Assembly (NCBI GenBank): GCA_949752735.1
Contig: OX457036.1
Span: forward strand, 85,815,987 to 85,879,986
DNA: 64,000 bases
Reading direction: 5' to 3'
DNA from: Lumbricus terrestris
Lineage: Eukaryota; Annelida; Clitellata; Crassiclitellata; Lumbricidae
This document shows, piece by piece, positions 46,997 to 57,009 of this stretch (its first letter is position 1; each line of letters starts with the position of its first letter). Below the pieces are notes generated by a model, which was not told the DNA's origin, searched no databases, and saw only the letters and a program-made list of their open reading frames with translations. A program made the position numbers and the translations under genes.

Positions 46997-47806
46997 ATAG
47001 ATAATTCGTCCCAATTCATCAGAATTTAAGAGTGTGAATTCAGTGTATTTTAAAACATTGAACCGGTATTCTCCTGAATTAACTTTTTTGACGGCTCAAA
47101 GTGATTCACTTGATTCATTCAACGTGTGTTCCATAATGATGCGCTTGGCGTAAAGTTTTACTTTACGTTTTATTTTATAGTCAACTGTAGGCGTAGGGCC
47201 TACGCTCGACACGTGTTAATTTTTCGGTTTGGTTAATAAATCAACTTTAAGTTCAAACATTTGAGCTGATGTCACGCACGATATAGCCTAATGTAGCTTA
47301 CGCTTTATTTGCGACCTCTTTTAGGCTAGGCTAAGCGACGATCTGTCTCCGCTTTAATTGAGTATGAAATGATATGCACAACATTATTACTGGCGCATGC
47401 TGCAACTCAAATGTCGGTTCAGCGCGACTCGTTTATATAAATAATATATAAACTGCTCTCTAACATGTAAAACTTTGGAAAACTATGTTAACATCCATGG
47501 AATATAATAGGTCTACTGAGTTTCTGTCTAATAGTTTCAATGATTTGATTGCCATTGTCACAAGTTCTCGTTCATTTTACACGTTGATTATCTTTATTAA
47601 GCTTAATTATTTGAGTGAAATCTGAAGCATTCACAGATTCAAATTGTTGTTTTCTGAATGCAGTCTGCTCTTAAAGATATACGAGCATGATTAATTTACA
47701 TTTATATTCCCCGCATAGTCTACAAGATCACGTTATGGTATCTGGTGTATTCTACAGAATCTACAGAATCTTCAATATCGTTTTATGTCTTACTCTAATT
47801 TTATAG

Positions 47807-47935
47807 ATTGCACAATCAACAATGGCGATTGTGAACCTGACGAGATGTGCGAAACCGTTGACTTAGGATTCGCGAACTTGTCAATGTGTCGATGTAAAGA
47901 TGGATCGTACAGAGACAACAATACATGCAGACCAA
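47807..47935 (+). CDS. EGF-like exon, alternative 3' branch of gene B
   Basis: Phase 1 entry; DCTINNGDCEPDEMC ... SMCRCKDGSYRDNNTC. With donor CAA|GTTAGA it is a 129-nt phase 1-1 exon leading to the WSC exons downstream; without it, TAG follows at 47938. It could belong to an alternative transcript that skips the TM exon, or to a separate gene. Confidence 0.55.
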
Positions 47936-48532
47936 GTTAGATTAACTTTAATATTAAAATGACGATTAGATCTAGGCTACTACTCATATTCGATTATTAA
48001 TAAAGTATGATTCAATGGGGTTTTTTTAAACAAGAAACGCACACTTTTATTAGACCCTATAGCCTACATCCTATAAAATAAAATAAAAACATCTTTTGCA
48101 GGCCTATTGGAGTCATGTCAAAAAAGTGTTACGGCAATTTGTCTTTTACATTACAGTAGGCTAACTGTAGAAGAAAGTCTCATGTTTAGAAAGAATCCCT
48201 ACTATTACTATTTCAATACGCGTAGCCTACTCCTTGACGACAGCAAGGCTTGCGCATAGTTCTGCATGCTTAGGTCTATTATTCCGAGCTGTAGTTCAGA
48301 ATGAGTCGTGACTTTATTTTACTGAGGGATTTGTAAAATAGAAAAATCTAAAACGATGATGATCTAGTGCGAATGCACAAGACTGTGACGTACGAGTATG
48401 GGCCTAGTGAGTCGCTTCACGTAAAGGAATACACATGCCATAACTAAGCTAAACTTTATTTTCTGCAATCATAAACCGGCGAGGAGACCTATTTTGTGTT
48501 TAGTAATAGATGATTTGTGCTGTTAAATTTAG

Positions 48533-48672
48533 ATTATATTCACTACGTTGGCTGCTACAAGGGAAATACGACCCAGTATGCGGCTGTAGAACTACCAACA
48601 AGCGACATTTTGACAATAGAATTCTGCATGCATAATTGCAAGCAGCTACATAGGACATACACAGTTATACAG
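48533..48672 (+). CDS. WSC domain first half, third WSC of the cluster
   Basis: Phase 1 entry; HYVGCYKGNTTQYAAVELP then FCMHNCKQLHRTYTVIQ. Donor CAG|GTAGGC, phase 0 exit. Confidence 0.72.
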
Positions 48673-48951
48673 GTAGGCTATTTCTTCATGAATGTCTATA
48701 ATTGCTGTAGCTGTATTTCAGTATGAGTCGTGACTTTATTTTACTGAGGGATTTGTAAAATAGAAAAATCTAAAACGATGATAATTATTATATGATTGCC
48801 AATTTTAAAACAGGTTAATAATAGATTGCGAAAACACCGCAATTGAGTAAATAGATCTATTCTGGAATTCTAACTTAAAGCTCTACACTGACAACATTCT
48901 TATTCAGCAAAACTCATATAGATCTAATTTTGTATGTCGTTGATTCTTAAG

Positions 48952-49096
48952 GGTGGAGTAAAATGTTTCTGTGGAGATGACTATGGCCAGATCACATCAG
49001 ATGTTGAATGTCAAGTTTTTTGTGCTGGAAACAAACAGCAATACTGTGGCGGAAAAAGTACCGTGGACGGGACTTCTATCTACGTTGTTTATACAG
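48952..49096 (+). CDS. WSC domain second half, third WSC of the cluster
   Basis: GGVKCFCGDDYGQ, ECQVFCAGNKQQYCGG, then VVYTG. 145 nt, phase 0 in and 1 out, like 44889. Acceptor CTTAAG is weakly pyrimidine-rich; donor GTTTAT. Confidence 0.7.
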
Positions 49097-49387
49097 GTTT
49101 ATATGGTTTTGAAATGGTATTGAAACAAAAATAATGATCTTTATGTGATTATTTAGCCTAAGTCTTAGATCATCTTTGTATGTTCTAAAATGAAACATTG
49201 GATCATTCCCAATTTTCCACTAGATTTTACTACAATTCTATACCTAGTTCAACGTGAATATTAAATGAAATGCCACTTAAGCCAAATTATTATAAGAGCG
49301 CCAATTTTATATACTTTACCAAACTGTCAAATCAGTTCACGCAAAGTCTCTTGAGACATTGGACAATTCTTTGTTGTTGCACTTTAG

Positions 49388-49556
49388 GAAAAAATAGAAA
49401 GACCCTGAATAGCAAAATGACTAGGCCAATAGTGGTCGATGTCATCACAGCGTATCCTAGTAACCCCGTTGACGTATCACAACATAATTTTGTCGACGTA
49501 TACCGGTATTGGACCTCCACTTCCTTGGTTTCTACCTCATCTCACAGACCGTACTA
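49388..49556 (+). CDS. Possible terminal exon after the third WSC
   Basis: Phase-compatible (1) frame opened by ACTTTAG and closed by TAA; the protein contains VITAYPSN, HNFVDVYRYW and a serine-rich end. No TM segment and no homologue in the other genes, so it may be chance. Confidence 0.3.
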
Positions 49557-50461
49557 AGCTGGCGCCTGTGGTCGGGTTGAGATAATCGTTCATCTATGGT
49601 CCGTGCAATGTGTGCATGGCCCAGCCTCATACCTTCTTCATGCTGCCGATGTTCTTTCCATTCTCCAAAACATCTGTGTACACGAGTCGCTTGCATGTCG
49701 CTCGTACGAGTTCAGTCGACTAGCTTTTTCCAGACCGCCATCTCTGGATGTCTGCTAATTAATCGGCCTTAAAGCGTTTGAACATGTTGAGCTGGGTTCG
49801 TATTAAACAGCAACTAATCAAACTTGATTTGCAATTACTTTCTGCAAAGCATTCTGCTTTTGCTTTCTCGCCCAGCGTCCGTCATTTAAAAGTTAACATT
49901 GACAGCAATTTGACTTTCTCTGAACAGCATTTGAATAGTAGGCGCTCTTGCTACTCAGATATTCTGTCTCCTCCTCCTATTCCGCCTCCTCTTTTGTTTT
50001 CATTATCATACGCAGCCATAGTCCATGCTTTTATCTATTGACCACTGTGATTCGTTGCTATAGTTCTCAAAGTGCGGCCACCCTCTTTTCAGTCGATCCT
50101 GCACTTCTTTAATTTCTCCGAGCTCCTTTCTAGTTTCTCTAACTTTCTCAATAATTCACTTCTGTGATCTTGAGAGTCAATATTTCCCCCAAAATGGAAC
50201 AGCTCTGGTTGAGAGAAACAAAATAGAAAGTTAATCAAAATCTGAAGTTTCGTTCGTTCGTTGTTTCGTAATTTAAAAAGTAGGTCCTAAATTGAGATTA
50301 GACATAGGGCTAAGTTTAAGCTATCCTGATGTGTTAAGATGTCTACGTGTTCAATGGCCGAAGCAAATAGTATTATTACGGTGCGGTGTTTATGTAGCCT
50401 GAAGTCTTTTGACATGAATCCAGTTTTTTTTTATTGGATAGCAAACTCGTTACTGTCTCAG
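49557..50461. other. Spacer before gene E
   Basis: No recognisable exon, although a short frame just before the WSC exon (MNPVFFYWIANSLLSQ) could serve as an unsplit signal peptide. Confidence 0.35.
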
Positions 50462-50599
50462 TACATTGGGTGTTATCAAGACATACACAACTACCCAGCA
50501 ATGGAAAGACAATTCTCTTGGCAGCATGCAGAAAACAACACGATAGAATCCTGTACAAGACACTGGGCATCCAATAACTACACGTATGCTGGACTGCAG
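50462..50599 (+). CDS. Gene E exon, WSC first half
   Basis: 138 nt; [20 protein letters not shown] then YTYAGLQ. Very close to the exon at 34-171, including FSW.HA.NNTIESC. Acceptor CTGTCTCAG, donor GTAAAC. One expected cysteine (RHC in gene A) is W here. Confidence 0.72.
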
Positions 50600-53500
50600 G
50601 TAAACTGAAGATTTCCTCGAATGTTTCGGCCTATTTTTTGGTTCTACATGTATTTGACGACAGAGGAATAGATTTCAAGGTATATTTAATCTGATTAATG
50701 TTGCTGTATTTGCAAGAGTAATTTAAAGTACACATTCTATTGACCAATGGAGGAAACATCCTCATTGTCTTCTCACAGAGCAGCCTTGATCCCAGAGACT
50801 TCTAAAACATTAATTTGGAATGAACAGCGCCGTATCTGGTGGTGGTATTTGCAGTTTAACGTCACTATGTGGTAACAAAGACCATTAGCGACGCCCTCAT
50901 CCTTTGGGACTGGCACTGACAGAGTGCAACCAGTGACGGAGTTAGCCGTATCTGGTAGAGCAACCGGTAGTCATTGAAATACTTGCTGTTGCTTTCAATA
51001 AGATACTCTTTTTTACTTCTATGTTAGCTAAAGATGCATTTGTTTTGAACAGGATGACCCTGAAGTGCCTGCTTTGATATAAGTCTATATAATTTTTGGG
51101 CAGTTTAGCCTGCCGTCAATGATTGTCTGGTCTACAGTATGAGATCTCCTGAATAGAGAGTTATCTATAGGCCAAAGAATATTCTGGACTGTGCCATTAT
51201 TGTCTTCCGCAACAGATCACATTGCCTGTCTTCGTATTTCATCTTCCATGACCTTTGGTCCTACAACTGTGAACAACATGTAGTCAACTATCATTGCAAA
51301 TGGGAATCGGTTGTTTCGCTTTTCAAGTTGCAACTGGCACTGCTTACTTTTCTTATTATCTGAGCATTGGTCAAATTTTTTTTAGTTGTGAATTTAGATT
51401 CGCAGAGATTAGCGTCAATTGATTTCCAATATAGTTTTTTATATGCTTTTTCACAACTACAATACACGGTATATTGCATAAAATTAAAGTTTAAATTGAT
51501 AATTGTAGCACGGTAACGATTGCTTCTGTGGAAATTCCTACGACAGATACGGTTCGCTACATGAAACCAGTTGCGACATGCCGTGTGCCGGAAATGCTAG
51601 TCAAATCTGTGGTGGACTAATATGCAAACAGTGTGTATGCAGGTTAGTTTATAGCTTGCCAGTTTTCTTTTATGCTTTCTCCTCGTGTTGACTAGGTGAA
51701 CATATCTTCTTTAATGTCAAACTAAATTGAGTAAAGTTTTTAGCGGTTAGGCTATTTAGTAAGTTGTAGGTGCCAGTTCAAACTACCAAACAACTCACAT
51801 GATCTACTGGTCACATGCATGTGCCACTATTGATGTTGGTTACAAATTACGATCAAACCAAACCAAACTCCGCCCATGACTCGACCTGGCAATGTAAATT
51901 CACAAAAGAAACAAATGCATGTTTTAGTTTCAAGACAATATCATTTTAGGCCTATCCAGGAATCACTAAAACATAATTATGTGCCCATAATCCTAAGAAA
52001 CCTCCGACCAAAAGCAATCGCCGACATCACTTGTTTTGACCACTGACACATACTATGTCCGGAAGGGCGCATAAGAGGTGCGGAACAAGACCTCAAGGCA
52101 GGACCCGGTACACCTACTCACGCTTAATAACACGTCCAAATGTGGGCATATAATATAGTCTGTGCACATGGGCGCTCGCAGAAATGTTTGCAGGAGGGGG
52201 CATAACACAATGGTTGCGTTCAATTATTTTTAAAGAGCTCGACAATGCAAAGCTGACATTAAGAACTAGGGTCTTTTTCAGGGTATCCTGTGAGAAGGGC
52301 GCATTTCAAAAGAGCGCATTCAAAAGGGCGCAATCAATAGGGCGAACATGAATAGAGCGCATTGTTTTTAGACCGCACGGTCGAAAGGGCGAAATCAAAA
52401 GGGTGCATGTTTAAAAGACCGCAATCAAAAAGACGCATGTATCCACCGTTGAAAGAGCCTTCATCCAGCTTCCATTTCTTATACATTATTTTCGTCAATC
52501 CAGCTTCTATTTCTTAAGCATTATTTTCATCCCTCCAACTCCTATTTTCATCAATAAAAGAACCTTCATCCAGCCTTCATTTCTTAAACATTATTTTCGT
52601 CAATCCAGCTTCTATTTCTTAAGCATTATTTTCATCAATTCAACTCCTATTTTCATCAATAAAAGAACCTTCATCCAGCCTTCATTTCTTAAACAGTATT
52701 TTCGTCAATCCAGCTTCTATTTCCTAAGCATTATTTTCATCAATTCAACTCCTATTTTCATCAATAAAAGAACCTTCATCCAGCTTCCATTTCTTAAACA
52801 TTATTTTCGTCAATCCAGCTTCTATTTCTTAAGCATTATTTTCATCAATTCAACTCCTATTTTCATCAATAAAAGAACCTTCATCCAGCTTCTATTTCTT
52901 AGACATTATTTTCGTCAATCCAGCTTCTATTTCTTAAGCATTATTTTCATCAATTCAACTCCTATTTCATCAATAAAAGAACGTTCATCCAGCTTCCATT
53001 TCTTAAGCCAATGTCATTGAATTTCAAATAGTTTCAAAGCACAGAATATCCGACCAACTTCTAACAGAAAAATACCGTAATTTAATTAGTAGAAACAAGA
53101 TTGTCACTTAAGCTAAAAGAAACTTAGCAACATCGACTAGTGATTGTCATTTCGTTTAGACTCGATTTTATACGCCCTACGGGTGCCTTTTTCTTTGGAA
53201 AATTGCGTCCTTTGACTTACCGACACTCTTTAGCCTATTTACCAATTTGCCGTTCCCTTTGATCTCTTCAAACTTGCGCCCTTTGTCTTATCGACCTCCT
53301 TAAATTGCCATTTCGTTCAATTCGCTTGCGACCCTTTGATTGCGCCTTTTTGATCACCCGTGCAATATTTGTCTTTTCGCCCAATTTATCATGCGGTCTA
53401 AAAACGATGCGCCCTATCATTTTCGCCCTATTGATTGCGCCCCTTTGATTGCGCTCTTTTTAAATGCGCCCTTCTCATAGGGAACCCTTTTTCAGAGAGG

Positions 53501-54964
53501 TACATTTCTCAGTTTCACTTAGTAGATGTGAATTACTATCGTTAATGCTTTCATGAGAAGAAATGCGTCAAAATCTAAAATTTTGTAGTTTAAAACAAAT
53601 TGGGGGGGCAAGTGCCCCTCTTGCCCCTATGTGCGGGCGTCCATGTCTGTGCATAGCAAAAGTGCAGCAATATGAATTTACCAGTACAGAAACATATAAA
53701 AGAAAACGCAATTCAAAATTTGTTGACGTCTACAATGTATAACTATCATTGTTTTCTATGTATTTCAGTGAACGGTTGTTCAGCTGATAAAGACTGCAAA
53801 CGGAATGAGTCTTGCAACGTCATAGACTTGAATTATGCGAATGTTTCACGATGTCGACTCAAGGAAGGTTTCCATGAAATGAACACATGTGAACATTGCT
53901 CAAGTAAATATAAATAAACTGTTCGCGATAGCAGTGAGGTCAGAGTGCAGGACAGCTCATTCAAACGGTCGGATGGCAGAAAGTTGCTCTGAAGTCGCTT
54001 ATAGCTGTGTTCCTTACCATCAATACCTACCTCTGAGGGCGAGCAGAATAGATTGACTATTCGTTTCCTATCATTTGTCATTATTATTCATATCAAATGT
54101 ATCCACAGCTTTAAATATTTCTACTCAGAAGCGCTCCCGACTAAAGCGCGGACACTGGATTGGAGTTTCACGCCGAAGCGCTGAGCAATTGCAATTGAAG
54201 GACTTGCCCAAGGTCCCTACGCGGCGGCTTGAGGTGGATTCGAACCTACATATATAATGATATTATAGTACTACATTATACTGTATAGCGCCTATTATAG
54301 TGCTACATAGCCTATTCAGCAATTTTGTATAGTATCGTTTTGAAACTTATTAACAGAATACAATTTCTCGCCATCTATCTGGATAACTTTGGCAACAATT
54401 ATGGCAACCAGCCTCCTCATCAACGTGTTCTTAATTGCGGCTAGGATAAACGATGCTAAATCAAAAAATGCCGGTAAGTAATAATAATTATTGAATAACT
54501 TTACCGATTTTTTAAGTAGTGTCGTAGAAGGCATTTGGAAGTGATGTCACACAGACATTAGAAGCAACTGATATGTGGATTTTAAGAAATTTTATTAGTT
54601 CCAATCTATTGATGCCAAGTCTTAGGGTAGTCAGACGTTAAAATAAATGGTCAAATGATGTAGACTAGGAGTAGAAATTTCAATGTTCCATAGGACTACT
54701 CGGCCTAAGCCGTACAATACATTGCACACATTACATATATTTTTCCATCCGGATCAATTTACTTGACAGTCTGATGTTCCACCAGGTGTTATACAAACGC
54801 CGAATCGCCACGAAGTAATCTACAACGAGATTCGATACTCCGCTGTCCAGAATAGCCAATACGAACAGATCGTCATCGAGCCACGTCAATTTGCTGTGAA
54901 TCCAACTTCTGCTTATGAGGAACTGAAACTCGATGACTCTTCGAATGTCCAAACATCTATCTGA
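50462..54964 (+). CDS. Gene E: WSC-EGF-TM-tyrosine tail, possibly frameshifted
   Basis: Exons 50462-50599, 51509-51642, 53769-53903, 54357-54473, 54786-54964 match gene A exon by exon but lack all cbEGF modules. The second WSC exon is 134 nt where gene A has 133; the extra base lies after CGG, so the usual donor would put the EGF exon out of frame. A weak GTGTAT donor a few bases upstream would restore phase. The EGF exon has also lost a CRC cysteine (now CRL). The TM and tail are intact (YNEI, YEQI, YAYEEL-type motifs). Recent decay or an altered but live gene are both possible. Confidence 0.6.
51509..51642 (+). CDS. Gene E exon, WSC second half with one extra base
   Basis: [26 protein letters not shown], then a shifted end. 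Acceptor AATTGTAG; donor GCAG|GTTAGT leaves phase 2 instead of 1. Confidence 0.65.
52281..53487. mobile_element. Nested inverted-repeat element with internal 105-bp array
   Basis: Ends GGGTATCCTGTGAGAAGGGC and, inverted, GGGTTCCCTATGAGAAGGGC; the inverted repeats extend about 150-180 bp with GGGCGCAATCAATAGGGCG and TTTTTAGACCGCA. The target TTTTTCA is duplicated at 52274-52280 and 53488-53494. No coding capacity. Confidence 0.85.
52450..53010. repeat. Tandem array, 105-bp unit, about five copies
   Basis: TCAATAAAAGAACCTTCATC recurs at 52551, 52656, 52761, 52866 and 52970 (the last in slightly altered form). Each unit holds CAGCTTC(T/C)ATTTCTTA and ATTTTCGTCAATCC sub-blocks. It lies at the centre of the nested element. 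Confidence 0.88.
53769..53903 (+). CDS. Gene E exon, EGF-like module
   Basis: [20 protein letters not shown] then [12 protein letters not shown]. Same register as the exon at 2882. Acceptor TATTTCAG, donor CAA|GTAAAT keeps phase 1; the frame closes soon after if unspliced. Confidence 0.65.
54108..54250 (-). repeat. tRNA-derived SINE, family A, truncated head (minus)
   Basis: Contains CTACTCAGAAGCGCTCCCG, TTTCACGCCGAAGCGCTGAG and GGCTTGAGGTGGATTCGAAC; the tRNA head beyond box B is missing. Confidence 0.7.
54357..54473 (+). CDS. Gene E exon, transmembrane helix
   Basis: 117 nt, phase 1-1, same length as 9004-9120. [20 protein letters not shown] then [20 protein letters not shown]. Confidence 0.75.
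54786..54964 (+). CDS. Gene E terminal exon, tyrosine-rich tail
   Basis: 59 codons including [18 protein letters not shown] and [14 protein letters not shown] and YEQI are nine residues apart, fitting an ITAM-like YxxI-x9-YxxI arrangement. The gene A YVNV motif is absent (replaced by SSNV). Confidence 0.75.
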
Positions 54965-56942
54965 GTGTGCTGCAATATTATTTAACCCAAAAAGTTTATG
55001 TGGATTGCAGATTGTATGGTATGCTTGGTTGGTCTGCGTATGCATAAGGATTTGAAATTATTCTAGGTACGCCTAACTCTCGCACTTTATGCATGGGTTC
55101 CTGCAAAATTAGGAGTTCTTCGAGGATGTCTACTTGCTTGAGCTATTCTATTATGTTTGTTTGTTGTTTGTTTGTATGTGCACTTGTCATAGCGCCCCTT
55201 CAAATTTGCATGCTATGAATAGGCCTATTATAATAGCTACATAATTGATAGCGAAGTTTACGACCTCGCACAAATGCATGCAGAAAACTGCAAAGTACAC
55301 TAACAATTGGATAAGTTCGTCTATGAGTCTATGAGTACATTGTACATACATAAAATTATGTATGCGTGTTTTATCATTTTAAAGAATCGGTTAGACTTAC
55401 GAAATAATTAATCTGTATAACTCCAGTGATTTTTTGTACGTCTGAATTTCCTGAAGGCCTATGGCATTTTAAAACTTAATACAGTTTGTGATAAAAAAAA
55501 CATGTGAGTGGCAACGTGAAACATAGCAGATAGGCCTATATACATTATGCATGTAATAATTGCACGCCTATTACTTATTTATTGAAATCTCTACGAAATT
55601 CACTATAAAGGGTGTGGCAAAAAAGACCCCCCTAGGTTTTGCGAATTTCTTGGCCAAAAGTAAGAATTTCGAAATGAAATTGTACAGTCTTAACCCTCGG
55701 AGGCTAACCAATAAAAAAATCACATATTGGTTAACCTGGGGTATATTTTTCACCCCACACAATTTGAAGCCTAATTAGACCATGTTTGATCAAAAATGAC
55801 ACTTAATTCAAGTTCAGCATAGAATTGACAAACTAGGAAACCTAACTAAGTTAAAATGTTAGCATAATCATCGAGTCTAGGGTCATCTATACACAAGTAA
55901 CGCTTTGTTGCATGCTTTCCATATGCAAAGTTGCAACACATAGGCTAAGTCTATGACATCGTAGATTTCAACATTATCTAGCTTTCTGTTATATCTACCA
56001 TTGCGCTATCATAGAGGCGATACCTAACGATGTATGTCATAGGCCTACTTGTCGTTGTTGGTATTATAACGTGGAAATAATGGGTACGGTGGGTGGCCTC
56101 CCTAAAAGTGGTATAACTAGTTGGTGTCAATAAGTGTTCAAGAAACCGATGTATTTGAAATTTTGTCATATTTTTGCCTGTTAAAATAAAGACTGGGTCA
56201 CAAAATGATTTCATAATTTAGATTGGCCTAAAATGAGTAGACAAATCACGTGGAGCGGTAATTGCCGAGGGCTGCGTAAGTAGCGATAACACATGCAAGG
56301 ATACGACATGGCCATAGGCCAAACTGAAACCGCGCGGCCACTTGAGTTCCTGCTTATCTCTGGCGGACATAAGACTAGCATGATGCAAGCCGCGTAACTT
56401 GCACTACCGTACCATGTTATAAATGTCGGTAGAACATCTTCCACATGATGCTAAATTCTATGCGAACTGCGACACGTAGGCTACTTTAATAAATAGGCCT
56501 ACTAATAGCACTGATACGCATTAATTTCTTAAGAGCTTAAAATGTTGTTTTAATGAATGGGAATAGGCCTATACAGTTATTTATCCGTTACCCAGCTTCA
56601 CGGACTTCCTGATCTGAGTTTCCGGTGGTGGGCCAATCCCGAGTAAGCTTAGGCCTAATCTTGTTATAGCAATCTAATAATTTCACGCTCGGCCCTAATA
56701 GGCCTACTCGGCCAGCCAGTTAATATTGCAACATAAGTAGTGAATTCCAGGGTAGCGAAGGTAGAAAAGCCAAACTTCCGCAATGGAACAAACGTTAGTT
56801 ATTCAAACGCTTGCCTGTTGCAACGCACTAGTCTTCATAGTGAAAGTTTGCATTCATCTGCTTATTATTTAGTGATTTAGTCGACACGGATAGCTAAAGT
56901 CAGTTACCTCAACATTTTAATTCATTGCAATAGTGCGTAAAA
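54965..56942. other. Spacer between genes E and F
   Basis: No exon. A possible small MITE at 55606-55760 has inverted ends GGGTGTGGCAAAAAAGACCCC and GGGGTATATTTTTCACCCC, and a SINE tail scrap (ATAGCGCCCCTTCAA) is near 55190. The last 400 bp should contain the gene F promoter. Confidence 0.45.
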
Positions 56943-57009
56943 ATGATTCGTTACACAGGATTAATTATGCTTTGTTTTCTACCACTCACAACATCCCAGT
57001 TCAATTATG
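56943..57009 (+). CDS. Gene F exon 1, signal peptide
   Basis: MIRYTGLIMLCFLPLTTSQ gives a hydrophobic core and a likely cleavage site near TSQ. Donor ATG|GTAAGT, phase 1. Confidence 0.75.

Larger units (their letters stand above)
52167..53645. mobile_element. hAT-like MITE interrupted by a nested element
   Basis: The ends CATGGGCGCTCGCA and GTGCGGGCGTCCATG match the MITE at 45872 in reverse. Flanked by TCTGTGCA at 52159-52166 and 53646-53653. The interior is split by the element at 52281-53487; removing it leaves sequence alignable to the other copy. Confidence 0.82.

Noticed and set aside
52450..53010. CRISPR-like array
   Set aside because: The 105-bp units are contiguous with no unique spacers and lie between transposon inverted repeats in a eukaryotic intron.
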